Shown piece by piece: positions 1 through 6,989 of a DNA stretch of 12,207 nucleotides. This DNA comes from Bacillota bacterium. Its GTDB lineage: Bacteria > Bacillota > Clostridia > Oscillospirales > Ruminococcaceae. Within the stretch, counting starts at the first letter, position 1, and each line of letters starts with the position of its first letter. The notes below the pieces were generated by a model that saw nothing but the letters and a program-made list of their open reading frames with translations, did not search any database and was not told the DNA's origin. The stretch spans positions 1-12,207 of the forward strand of contig JAEXNS010000381.1 in the NCBI GenBank assembly GCA_023439605.1, read 5' to 3'. A program made the translations under genes and the position numbers.

Positions 1-84
1 AACTAAGGAACCGCCGTGTACGGAACCGTATGCACGGTGGTGTGAGAGGTCGGGGGAATTATTTAATTTTCCCTCCTACTCGAT
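1..84 (+). mobile_element. 3' end of a bacterial group II intron (domains V and VI), cut by the window edge
   Basis: Bases 10-41 fold as a classic domain V. A 9-bp lower helix (10-18 with 33-41) is followed by a two-base bulge (31-32), a 4-bp upper helix (19-22 with 27-30) and the four-base loop GAAC. Bases from about 44 to 84 fit domain VI: a stem of GGGAA (54-58) with TTCCC (69-73), then CCTACTCGAT. A78 would be the bulged branch-point adenosine, seven bases before a 3' splice site placed after position 84. This layout, with the ending CTACTCGAT, is one I associate with bacterial group II retro-introns. The body and any reverse transcriptase/maturase gene would lie to the left of the window. 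The exact intron class and the 3' boundary (within a base or two) are inferred. Confidence 0.85.
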
Positions 85-90
85 TGTGCA

Positions 91-129
91 AATTTTTTAT
101 GAAATATAATATATAATTTCACAAAAATT
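91..129. repeat. AT-rich imperfect inverted repeat downstream of the intron
   Basis: The left arm AATTTTTTATGAAAT (91-105) is complementary to ATTTCACAAAAATT (116-129) apart from about one mismatch and one extra base, around a 10-base AT loop. It could form a weak hairpin between the intron end and the ruvC promoter. It has little G+C and no clean T-run after a GC stem, so I do not call it a terminator. Some group II introns insert near hairpins, but this one lies on the 3' exon side. Function unknown. Confidence 0.35.
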
Positions 130-156
130 GCATTTACTAAAAATTGAATTTTAATA

Positions 157-185
157 TTGAAAATAACTTCATTATATGATATAAT
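157..185 (+). promoter_or_regulatory. Predicted housekeeping-sigma promoter for ruvC-ruvA
   Basis: TTGAAA (157-162) and TATAAT (180-185) are separated by 17 bases, matching sigma-A -35 and -10 consensus with one mismatch in the -35 box and none in the -10. The -10 box lies 43 bases upstream of the ruvC start codon. The region is very AT-rich, so chance matches are possible, but the spacing and position are right. No operator such as a LexA box is apparent. Confidence 0.55.
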
Positions 186-228
186 ATATTGTCTATACAT
201 ATAAAATCAATAAATTAGAGGTGAAGTT

Positions 229-699
229 TTGGTAATATTAGGAATTGATCCTGGGTATGCTATAGTTGGATTTTCTGTATTGAATTATGAAAAGCATAAG
301 TTTACAACATTTGCATATGGAATTATTTCGACAAGTACTGAAGAATCTTTTGAAAACAGGTTAAAGTACATTTATCAGGACATGAACACCATTATTTCAA
401 AATATAAACCTGAATGTATGGCTATAGAAAAATTATATTTTAATACAAATCAAAAAACAGTTATAAATGTCGCACAAGCAAGAGGAGTTATAAACTTATC
501 TGCTGCAATAAATGATTTACCTATTTTTGAATATACACCTTTACAAGTTAAACAGGCTGTTGTTGGATATGGACAGGCGGAAAAAATGCAAGTTATGGAT
601 ATGACCAGAAGAATTCTTAATCTTTCTGAGATACCAAAACCTGATGATGCAGCTGACGCATTGGCTATAGCAATTTGTCATGCACACTGTGCTAAATAG
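229..699 (+). CDS. ruvC: Crossover junction endodeoxyribonuclease RuvC
   Basis: RuvC resolves Holliday junctions by symmetrical nicking, working with the RuvAB branch-migration motor in recombinational repair. The 156-residue product has the usual family length and RNase H-like fold. It shows the four catalytic acidic residues in their expected settings: D7 in GIDPG, E67 in AIEKLYF, and D140 and D143 in PDDAADALAIA near the C terminus. The start is TTG at 229, chosen because AGAGGTG (217-223) lies just upstream at good spacing and because the protein then begins MVILGIDPGY, typical of the family. Thirteen bases separate its stop from the ruvA start, so the two are almost certainly co-transcribed. 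The gene follows the predicted promoter and the group II intron tail. Confidence 0.97.
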   Translation: MVILGIDPGYAIVGFSVLNYEKHKFTTFAYGIISTSTEESFENRLKYIYQDMNTIISKYKPECMAIEKLYFNTNQKTVINVAQARGVINLSAAINDLPIFEYTPLQVKQAVVGYGQAEKMQVMDMTRRILNLSEIPKPDDAADALAIAICHAHCAK

Positions 700-712
700 A
701 CAGGAGAAGAAA

Positions 713-1312
713 ATGATTTATAGTTTAAATGGCATTATAGTAAACAAAGACATAGATTTTGTAGTTATAGAATGTTCTGGTGTTGGTTATGGATGCAGAA
801 CAACAACCTCAACCTTATCTAAAATAGGTAAAATAGGTGAAAATGTTAAATTGTTAACTTACCTGCATGTAAGAGAAGATGCGGTTGAAATTTTTGGTTT
901 TTATGATTCTCAGGAATTAAATTGTTTTAAAATGTTGATTTCTGTTTCTGGAGTAGGTCCCAAAGCAGCCTTAGCAATTTTATCTGATATAAGTTCTGAA
1001 AAGTTTGCTTTAATTGTGGCTTCTGAGGATAGTAAGGAATTTACTAAAACAAAGGGAATAGGTATAAAAATTGCACAAAGAATAGTTTTAGAGTTAAAAG
1101 ATAAGATAAAAAAAGAAAATATAAAGTTTGTTGATAGCAACAAAGATATAATAAACATTGATAAAAACGAAAGTTTAAACGAGGCATTTTCTGCATTATT
1201 GGTTTTAGGTTATACAAACTCAGAAGTAACAACAGTTTTGAAAAAAGTGGACACATCTTTGCCATCAGCAGAAATAATTAAACAATCTTTAAAGCTTATT
1301 GGTTTTAAATAA
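713..1312 (+). CDS. ruvA: Holliday junction branch migration complex subunit RuvA
   Basis: RuvA tetramers bind the four-way junction and load the RuvB motor. The 199-residue product has the three expected parts. Residues 1-63 form an OB-fold domain with the GVGYG turn near 23-27. Two helix-hairpin-helix motifs follow (SVSGVGPKAALAIL, about 77-90, and TKGIGIKIAQRIVLELK, about 113-129). A lysine-rich acidic-poor linker leads to domain III (about 150-199), which contacts RuvB. I start at ATG 713: AGGAGA (702-707) sits five bases upstream and the protein then begins MIYSLNGII, as in the family. An in-frame ATG at 680 would overlap ruvC and add 11 atypical residues. The gap after this gene holds a repeat that separates it from ruvB. 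Confidence 0.96.
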   Translation: MIYSLNGIIVNKDIDFVVIECSGVGYGCRTTTSTLSKIGKIGENVKLLTYLHVREDAVEIFGFYDSQELNCFKMLISVSGVGPKAALAILSDISSEKFALIVASEDSKEFTKTKGIGIKIAQRIVLELKDKIKKENIKFVDSNKDIINIDKNESLNEAFSALLVLGYTNSEVTTVLKKVDTSLPSAEIIKQSLKLIGFK

Positions 1313-1363
1313 ATTAGAGTAACTGTTGCAGCTCAGAAATTATTATTTTAAATAATCTAAAGG

Positions 1364-1702
1364 AATTTATTACTATTCAGCCTCTAAAGGTAAAGTTTAT
1401 GGTTTGGCAAGGGTTTCGACTCTGAGGAGTCAAATGTCCTAAACTTAAGAAAATTGCTGAGGCAATTTATGAGGCTCTGCCTCAAACTCCGCTTCTTTTT
1501 CTATCGCAAAAAGAAGCAAAAAAGCTCCTAAAGCATAAGGATTTCGCTTTCTGCGGAAAGCGATCAAGGGCGTTTCCCTTTGGAAACCTACGATTTTTTG
1601 AAAAAAATCGAGTAAAACTTTAATTTTTTTCTTGGTTCGGTTACCTTTGACCTTTAGGGCATATATCTTTGTGTTATTAATGTGACTGAATCGTAACAAT
1701 TA
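1364..1702. repeat. Intergenic hairpin-rich repeat, copy A, between ruvA and ruvB
   Basis: This element fills most of the 412-base gap between ruvA and ruvB. Its left end has ATTACTATTCAGCC (1369-1382). Its right end has GACTGAATCGTAAC (1684-1697), nearly the reverse complement, so it has terminal inverted repeats. Just inside the left end is the family core hairpin GACTC-TGAG-GAGTC (1418-1431). Inside the right end is TTGACCTTTAGGG (1647-1659), related to the TTGGACCTTCGGTAAAA motif of the other copies. A chain of further hairpins lies between (listed separately). The right end stops about ten bases before the ruvB ribosome binding site. No transposase is present, so it resembles a miniature, non-autonomous element. 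Target-site duplications are not clear. The remaining bases 1313-1363 are AT-rich with nothing recognisable. Confidence 0.75.
1453..1628 (-). repeat. Hairpin chain inside copy A (shared, inverted, with copy C)
   Basis: Six hairpins follow one another: ATTGC-TGAG-GCAAT (1453-1466), TGAGGC-TCT-GCCTCA (1470-1484), GCTTCTTTTT-loop-AAAAAGAAGC (1491-1517), CGCTTTC-TGCG-GAAAGCG (1545-1562), AAGGG-loop-CCCTT (1566-1580) and CGATTTTTT-GA-AAAAAATCG (about 1591-1610). Read on the minus strand, the segment 1628 to 1561 matches 7930-7997 at 66 of 68 positions. The next hairpins occur in the same order there, with different but self-complementary stems. The strand given is the one matching the + reading of copy C. 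The minus strand has an 84-codon open frame across this segment, but conservation follows stem pairing rather than codons. Confidence 0.75.
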
Positions 1703-1724
1703 ACCACTATTTAGGAGGTAAAAA

Positions 1725-2747
1725 TTGATTGAAATAGGAAATTTTGAAACTGAAGATCGTATAGTTTCTCCTGAATATACTCCAAATGACAACGAAGCTG
1801 AGTATTCTTTACGTCCAAAAAATTTGCAAGAGTATATTGGACAAGATAAAGTTAAAGAAAATTTGGCAATTTATATAGAAGCAGCAAAGAGAAGATGTGA
1901 ATCTTTGGATCATGTTTTGCTTTATGGTCCTCCAGGATTAGGCAAAACAACTTTATCTGTTATAATTGCTAATGAAATGGGAGTCAATTTAAGAATTACT
2001 TCAGGACCAGCAATAGAGAAACCAGGAGATTTTGCTGCTTTATTGACAAACTTATCTGAAAATGATGTTTTGTTTATTGATGAAATACATAGATTATCAA
2101 AGTCAATAGAAGAAATTCTTTATCCAGCTTTAGAAGATAATGCTTTGGATATAATAATTGGCAAAGGTCCTTCTGCAAGATCAATCAGAATAGATTTGCC
2201 GAAGTTTACCCTTGTTGGTGCAACTACTAGAGCAGGTCAATTGACATCTCCGCTTAGGGATAGATTTGGAGTTATATTTAGACTGGAACTTTATACAAAC
2301 GATCAGCTGGTAGATATAATTCGGCGTAGTAGCATGATCTTGGGTATTCCATGTGAAATAGATGGAGCAGTAGAAATAGCAAGGAGAGCTAGAGGTACTC
2401 CTAGAATTGCAAATAGACTTTTAAAAAGAGTTAGGGACTTTGCCGAGGTTATGGGTACAGGCATCATAGATAAAGATATGGCAAAAATATCTTTAGATAG
2501 ATTGGAAATAGATAAACTTGGCTTAGATAGCCTTGATAAAAGAATGCTGGAAATGATAATAAAAGGCTATAACGGAGGACCAGTAGGAATAGAAACCCTT
2601 GCTTCTGCAATTGGTGAGGAATCCGTAACTCTTGAAGATGTTTGTGAGCCTTTTTTAATGCAATTGGGGTTTATATCTAGGACACCTAGAGGTAGATGTG
2701 CTACAAAGTTAGCTTACGAACATTTAGGATATCCTTATGAAAATTAA
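1725..2747 (+). CDS. ruvB: Holliday junction branch migration ATPase RuvB
   Basis: RuvB is the AAA+ ring motor that drives branch migration on RuvA-bound junctions. The 340-residue product is full length. It shows Walker A GPPGLGKT (68-75), Walker B with DEIH (119-122), a sensor-1 stretch VGATTRAG (164-171), SPLRDRFG with the candidate arginine finger (175-182), sensor 2 GTPRIANRLLKR (224-235) and a C-terminal winged-helix domain ending in the RTPRGR signature (319-324). The start is TTG at 1725, six bases after a perfect AGGAGG (1713-1718). It is separated from ruvA by repeat copy A. With glmM 32 bases downstream it appears to head a second cluster, though I found no convincing promoter of its own. 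Confidence 0.97.
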   Translation: MIEIGNFETEDRIVSPEYTPNDNEAEYSLRPKNLQEYIGQDKVKENLAIYIEAAKRRCESLDHVLLYGPPGLGKTTLSVIIANEMGVNLRITSGPAIEKPGDFAALLTNLSENDVLFIDEIHRLSKSIEEILYPALEDNALDIIIGKGPSARSIRIDLPKFTLVGATTRAGQLTSPLRDRFGVIFRLELYTNDQLVDIIRRSSMILGIPCEIDGAVEIARRARGTPRIANRLLKRVRDFAEVMGTGIIDKDMAKISLDRLEIDKLGLDSLDKRMLEMIIKGYNGGPVGIETLASAIGEESVTLEDVCEPFLMQLGFISRTPRGRCATKLAYEHLGYPYEN

Positions 2748-2779
2748 ATATAAATATATTTAGAGGAGAGTATTTAGAA

Positions 2780-4159
2780 ATGGGAAGATTGTTTGGAACA
2801 GATGGAGCTAGAGGAATAGCGATAACAGAATTAACTTGCGAGTTGGCTATGCAAATAGGTAGAGCAGCAGCAATAGTTTTAACAAAAAAAACAAGCCATA
2901 AGCCCATGATTTATATTGGAAAAGATACAAGAATATCATCAGATGTTCTTGAAGCTGCTTTAGTAGCGGGAATTTGTTCTGTTGGTGCAAATGTAACTGT
3001 ACTTGGAATTGTACCTACTCCAGCAGTTGCTTATTTAGTAAAAGCAAACAAAGCCGATGCGGGAATAATGATTTCCGCATCTCACAATAGTGTAGAGTTT
3101 AATGGAATAAAGATCTTTTCATCTACAGGATATAAGTTGCCTGATGATGTGGAAGAGGAAATAGAAGAACTTATTTTAGATAAGCCAGAAGAAGTAATTC
3201 TTTCTTCTGGTGTAGAACTAGGCTGTGTTTGTCAGTTTAAAGATGCACAATGGGATTATATAAGATATCTTATGAAGTCAATGAAAACCGATTTAAAGGG
3301 AATAAGAGTAGTTTTAGACTGTGCAAATGGTAGTGCTTCAGTTACAGCGGAAAAATTATTTTCAGCTTTGGGAGCAAAATGTTTTATGATAAATGCTTCT
3401 CCAGATGGAACAAATATAAATGATAAGTGTGGTTCTACATATATAGAAGGGCTTATAAAAGCAGTAAAAGAAAAAAGGGCGGATATAGGACTTGCATTTG
3501 ATGGGGATGCGGACAGATGTTTAGCAGTCGATGAAAACGGGGTAATTGTAGATGGAGATAAAATAATTGCCATTGTGTCCAAAGCATACAAAGAAGAAGA
3601 TAAGTTGAAAAATAACACAGTAGTGGTAACGGTTATGACTAATTTAGGATTTTCTTTTTTTGCAAAAGAAAATGAAATAAAAGTCGTAACAGCACAAGTT
3701 GGAGATAGATATGTATTGGAAAAAATGCTAGATGGCGGACATAATATAGGCGGAGAGCAAAGTGGACACATTATATTTTTAGATGAATCTACAACTGGAG
3801 ATGGACAACTTTCTGGAATGAAATTGCTTGAAATACTAGTTAAATCAGGTAAAAAGATGTCGGAATTATCCACAGTAATGGATCACTATCCACAAGTTAT
3901 GATAAATGTAAAAATCAGTCCTAAAGCAAAAGAAACATGGAAAAACGATCCTGAAATAACCGAACTTATTTCGCAAAGAGAAAAAGATTTAAATTCAGAA
4001 GGGCGAATTTTAGTAAGAGAAAGTGGAACAGAGCCTTTGATACGTGTAATGTTGGAAGGTAAAAATTTTGAACAAATAAATAATTATGCAATTGAAATTT
4101 CTGAAATTATAAAACAAAAAGTAGGAATAGATAAAGAGAAAATGGGGAGTGAAATGTGA
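2780..4159 (+). CDS. glmM: Phosphoglucosamine mutase GlmM
   Basis: GlmM interconverts glucosamine 6-phosphate and glucosamine 1-phosphate in the cytoplasm, a step toward UDP-GlcNAc for peptidoglycan. The 459-residue protein, a little longer than many relatives, begins MGRLFGTDGARG, typical of GlmM. The phosphoserine loop is SASHNS (99-104) with S101 as the phosphorylated residue. The Mg2+ loop DGDADR is at 241-246, the sugar-binding GGEQSGH at 324-330, and the phosphate-binding RESGTEPLIRVM at 413-424. The residue after SASHN is serine where the family normally has proline. The ATG at 2780 follows GAGGAGA (2763-2769). The stop codon overlaps the next gene's GTG start by four bases, implying translational coupling. 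Confidence 0.96.
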   Translation: MGRLFGTDGARGIAITELTCELAMQIGRAAAIVLTKKTSHKPMIYIGKDTRISSDVLEAALVAGICSVGANVTVLGIVPTPAVAYLVKANKADAGIMISASHNSVEFNGIKIFSSTGYKLPDDVEEEIEELILDKPEEVILSSGVELGCVCQFKDAQWDYIRYLMKSMKTDLKGIRVVLDCANGSASVTAEKLFSALGAKCFMINASPDGTNINDKCGSTYIEGLIKAVKEKRADIGLAFDGDADRCLAVDENGVIVDGDKIIAIVSKAYKEEDKLKNNTVVVTVMTNLGFSFFAKENEIKVVTAQVGDRYVLEKMLDGGHNIGGEQSGHIIFLDESTTGDGQLSGMKLLEILVKSGKKMSELSTVMDHYPQVMINVKISPKAKETWKNDPEITELISQREKDLNSEGRILVRESGTEPLIRVMLEGKNFEQINNYAIEISEIIKQKVGIDKEKMGSEM

Positions 4160-5025
4160 GATTAGCCAATAATTGGGTGGATTATACCATAATAGATACA
4201 TGTTTTCAAGAAAAACTTGAGGATTGGAATGGAGTAAAACTTATTCGTCCAGATCCACAGATAATTTGGAAAACTGAAAAAGATTTATCCTTGTGGAATA
4301 CTGCAACAGGGCATTATCATCGTTCTGCTACTGGAGGAGGAAGCTGGGATTTTAAAAAGGAATTTAATAAAAATACATGGACAATTTCTTACGGCGATCT
4401 AGTTTTTAATATAAAACCTACGGGATTTAAGCATACTGGTCTTTTCCCGGAACAGGCTGTAAATTGGGATTGGATGAGAGATAAAATTAAAAATGCAAAA
4501 AGAGAAATAAATGTACTTAACCTATTTGCTTACACAGGGGGTGCAACTCTCGCTTGTGCAGCTGCTGGTGCAAATGTTTGTCATGTAGATGCATCCAAGG
4601 GAATGGTTACATGGGCTAGAGAAAATGCAGCCTCTTCTAATCTAAGTGATAAACCTATTAGATGGATAGTGGATGATTGTGAAAAATTTGTTACTAGAGA
4701 AATAAAAAGAGGAAAAAAATACGATGCAATTATTATGGATCCACCTTCTTATGGTAGAGGAACTAATGGTGAGGTGTGGAAACTAGAAGATTCTATATAT
4801 GATTTTATAAAATTATGTGTAGGCGTTTTAAGTGATAATCCTCTTTTTCTTTTACTTAATAGTTATACGACAGGTTTATCACCGTCTGTTATGGCTTATA
4901 TGTTAAATGATGTGATGAAATCAAAACATAATGGTATTGTAACGAGTGATGAAATAGGATTACCTGTTAAATCGAGTAATATGCCATTACCATGTGGTTC
5001 AACAGCTATATGGGAAGGTAAATAA
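4156..5025 (+). CDS. Class I SAM-dependent methyltransferase, RlmI/RlmK-like
   Basis: This 289-residue protein has a class I methyltransferase fold. The SAM-binding motif I is LNLFAYTGG (121-129), the acidic residue that would contact the SAM ribose is D145 in HVDAS, and motif IV is DPPSYGRG (195-202). These signatures resemble the RlmI/RlmK group of 23S rRNA methyltransferases, but the N-terminal PUA domain of RlmI is not evident. RNA, probably rRNA, is therefore the likely substrate, while the exact target is unknown. The first 95 residues (including RPDPQIIWKT and GGGSWDF) form a family-specific N-terminal domain. The start is GTG at 4156, overlapping the glmM stop by four bases and preceded by GGGGAG (4144-4149). 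Its stop directly abuts the ecfA1 start. No SPOUT or radical-SAM features are seen. Confidence 0.82.
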   Translation: MRLANNWVDYTIIDTCFQEKLEDWNGVKLIRPDPQIIWKTEKDLSLWNTATGHYHRSATGGGSWDFKKEFNKNTWTISYGDLVFNIKPTGFKHTGLFPEQAVNWDWMRDKIKNAKREINVLNLFAYTGGATLACAAAGANVCHVDASKGMVTWARENAASSNLSDKPIRWIVDDCEKFVTREIKRGKKYDAIIMDPPSYGRGTNGEVWKLEDSIYDFIKLCVGVLSDNPLFLLLNSYTTGLSPSVMAYMLNDVMKSKHNGIVTSDEIGLPVKSSNMPLPCGSTAIWEGK

Positions 5026-5856
5026 ATGAATGAGAGCATAATAAAAACAGATAAATTGACATTTTCTTATGATAATAAAAAGAATATACTTGAGAATATT
5101 GGTTTAAATATTTCTGAGGGTGAATTTGTTGCTGTTTTAGGCCACAATGGTTCAGGAAAATCAACATTTGCAAGGCATCTAAATGCCATACTGTTACCAT
5201 CTGGAGGGAAGGTCTATATTGATGGAATAGATATAGAAAACGAAGACAAATTATTAGAAATTCGTCAAAGAGTAGGGATGGTTTTTCAAAATCCTGATAA
5301 TCAGATTGTAGCATCTGTTGTTGAAGAAGATGTTGCTTTTGCTCTTGAAAATTTAGGAGTTGCTCCAGAAGAAATAAGACAAAGAGTAGATGAGGCATTA
5401 GAAAATGTAAATATGTTGAAGTATAAAAATTATGCTCCACATCAATTATCTGGTGGACAAAAACAAAGAGTTGCTATTGCTGGAATTATAGCAATGAGAC
5501 CTAGATGCATAGTTTTAGATGAACCTACAGCAATGTTAGACCCAAAAGGACGTAAAGAAGTGATAAGTACCATAAAAAAATTAAATAAGAATTATGGTAT
5601 AACAGTAGTTCTTATAACTCACTTTATGGATGAGGCGGCAAAAGCGGACAGAATAATTGTAATGGATAAAGGCAAAGTAGTTATTGATAATAGTCCAAAA
5701 AAAGTTTTTTCTCAAGTGGATTTATTAAAGAGTATTTCTTTGGATGTTCCTCAGGTTACAGAATTTGTTTATTTATTAAAGAAATCTGGAGTAAATTTGA
5801 ATTCTGAGATAATAGAAATTGATGAATGTATAAATGAACTATTGAAGATATTATAG
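5026..5856 (+). CDS. ecfA1: ECF transporter ATPase EcfA1
   Basis: This is one of two cytoplasmic ATPases that, with membrane protein EcfT and an exchangeable S component, form an energy-coupling factor importer for vitamins or trace metals. The 276-residue protein has Walker A GHNGSGKST (39-47), the Q-loop VFQNPDNQ (Q88), which is typical of EcfA, the ABC signature LSGGQKQR (141-148), Walker B ending LDEP (D165, E166) and the switch H199. The C-terminal stretch SLDVPQVTEF is also characteristic of the family. The ATG at 5026 directly follows the methyltransferase stop, with GGAAGG just upstream inside that gene. The normal partner ecfA2 is displaced by about 260 bases by a repeat element. Confidence 0.95.
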   Translation: MNESIIKTDKLTFSYDNKKNILENIGLNISEGEFVAVLGHNGSGKSTFARHLNAILLPSGGKVYIDGIDIENEDKLLEIRQRVGMVFQNPDNQIVASVVEEDVAFALENLGVAPEEIRQRVDEALENVNMLKYKNYAPHQLSGGQKQRVAIAGIIAMRPRCIVLDEPTAMLDPKGRKEVISTIKKLNKNYGITVVLITHFMDEAAKADRIIVMDKGKVVIDNSPKKVFSQVDLLKSISLDVPQVTEFVYLLKKSGVNLNSEIIEIDECINELLKIL

Positions 5857-5858
5857 AG

Positions 5859-6102
5859 TTTGATACTATTTAGACTCTAAAACACTTTACTTTCTATATG
5901 GATTATTATGCCGAAGGAAAAATAATTTACAGAAGAACAAAATTTGTATTCAAAAGATATTCAATTGTTACTATGCAGCCTATAAAGTAAAGTTTACTGT
6001 ATTGCAAGGATTTCGACTCTGCGGAGTCGACCGTGCTTTCCGGTCGCCTTGGACCTTCGGTAAAATAGCTTTGATTATAAATGGATAAATAATGACAATT
6101 TA
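5859..6102. repeat. Intergenic hairpin-rich repeat, copy B, between ecfA1 and ecfA2
   Basis: This copy fills the gap between ecfA1 and ecfA2 and appears to give the simplest form of the family. The inner unit runs from AATTGTTACTATGCAGCC (5963-5980) to GGATAAATAATGACAATT (6083-6100), whose reverse complement matches the left end at about 13 of 18 positions. Inside are the core hairpin CGACTC-TGCG-GAGTCG (6014-6029), a second hairpin CGACCG-TGCTTTC-CGGTCG (6028-6046) sharing two bases with it, and TTGGACCTTCGGTAAAAT (6049-6066). An additional left end, GATACTATTTAGAC (5862-5875), lies three bases past the ecfA1 stop. That suggests one copy inserted into, or recombined with, another. The right end touches the ecfA2 ribosome binding site. 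Confidence 0.75.
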
Positions 6103-6110
6103 AGGCGGTG
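6102..6110 (+). promoter_or_regulatory. Ribosome binding site deciding the ecfA2 start
   Basis: AAGGCGGTG is one base from the ideal AAGGAGGTG and stands six bases before ATG 6117. A possible upstream GTG start at 6108 lies inside this site, so it is unlikely to be used. The site sits at the very edge of repeat copy B, so folding of the repeat could affect access to it. Confidence 0.7.
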
Positions 6111-6116
6111 CAGTAT

Positions 6117-6989
6117 ATGTCTATAATAAAAACAGAAAACTTAACTTATATATATGGCATGGGAACGCCTTTTGAAAAAGTAGCGATAAAAGATATAAAT
6201 TTAGAAATTGAACAAGGTGAGTTTGTTGGAATTATAGGACATACAGGTTCTGGGAAATCAACGCTAATTCAGCACTTCAATGGGCTTTTAAAACCCACAA
6301 AAGGTAATATTTTCGTAGATGGTAAAAATATATGGGATAAAAGTCGTTTTGACAAATCAGTAAGATTTAAAGTAGGACTTGTTTTTCAATATCCAGAACA
6401 TCAAATTTTTGAAGAAACTGTATATAAAGATATAGCATTTGGTCCTAAAAACATGAATTTGTCAAAAGATGATATAGATGTTAGGGTTAAAGAAACTGCT
6501 TTTTCAGTTGGTATAACAGAAGACATGCTAAACATGTCACCTTTTGAGTTATCTGGAGGTCAAAAAAGAAGGGTTGCTATAGCTGGTGTTATAGCGATGC
6601 AACCAAAAGTTTTAATTTTAGATGAGCCTACTGCAGGATTGGATCCCAAAGGACGAGAAAAAATTTTATCAATGATTAAAAACTACCATAAATCAACAGG
6701 CGCTACGGTTTTACTTGTGTCTCATAGTATGGAAGACGTTGCGAATTATACTAAAAAAATTATAGTAATGAATGACGCTAGATTATTTTGTCACGATGAA
6801 CTAGAGAAGGTTTTTTCTAGATCAAATGAAATATCAGAAATGGGTTTAGGTGTACCACAAATAACGACTATTTTTAATGAATTGAAGAAAAATGGGTTTG
6901 ATTTTTCAAGCGAAGTCTATACTGTAGACTATGCAGTTAATCTTATATTATCCTATTTAAAAGACAAAAAAGGTGGCTATAAATGTTAA
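6117..6989 (+). CDS. ecfA2: ECF transporter ATPase EcfA2
   Basis: The second ATPase of the ECF importer pairs with EcfA1. The 290-residue product shows Walker A GHTGSGKST (41-49), the Q-loop VFQYPEHQ (Q91) diagnostic of EcfA2, signature LSGGQKRR (145-152), Walker B ILDEP (D169, E170) and switch H203. The N-terminal stretch YIYGMGTPFEKVAIKDI is the usual EcfA2 insertion before the first ATPase strand. I choose ATG 6117 over an in-frame GTG at 6108: the ribosome binding site overlaps that GTG, and MSIIKTENLTY matches the start of its paralogue EcfA1. The last seven bases overlap ecfT, implying coupled translation of the two. Confidence 0.95.
   Translation: MSIIKTENLTYIYGMGTPFEKVAIKDINLEIEQGEFVGIIGHTGSGKSTLIQHFNGLLKPTKGNIFVDGKNIWDKSRFDKSVRFKVGLVFQYPEHQIFEETVYKDIAFGPKNMNLSKDDIDVRVKETAFSVGITEDMLNMSPFELSGGQKRRVAIAGVIAMQPKVLILDEPTAGLDPKGREKILSMIKNYHKSTGATVLLVSHSMEDVANYTKKIIVMNDARLFCHDELEKVFSRSNEISEMGLGVPQITTIFNELKKNGFDFSSEVYTVDYAVNLILSYLKDKKGGYKC

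Noticed and set aside
680..712. Upstream in-frame ATG that would lengthen ruvA by 11 residues
   Set aside because: It overlaps ruvC and lacks a well-placed ribosome binding site; ATG 713 has AGGAGA and a family-like N terminus.
1591..1628. CGATTTTTT hairpin followed by a T-run as an intrinsic terminator before ruvB
   Set aside because: The stem is nearly all A-T, and the T-run begins well after the stem; termination here is possible but not supported.
1445..1699. 84-codon minus-strand ORF sharing the peptide KVLLDFFQKIVGFQR with a plus-strand ORF at 7823-8047
   Set aside because: Both frames lie in the shared hairpin cassette. Beyond the near-identical DNA the differences keep stem pairing, not protein sequence, and the second frame stops early. 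There is no good ribosome binding site. Likely non-coding.
3256..3873. 205-codon minus-strand ORF antisense to glmM
   Set aside because: It is a shadow of the well-supported GlmM frame; its composition (Ser/Phe/Pro-rich) is typical of an antisense reading.
5006..5440. 144-codon minus-strand ORF antisense to ecfA1
   Set aside because: It covers the conserved ABC ATPase coding frame on the other strand and has a low-complexity Leu/Gln-rich reading.
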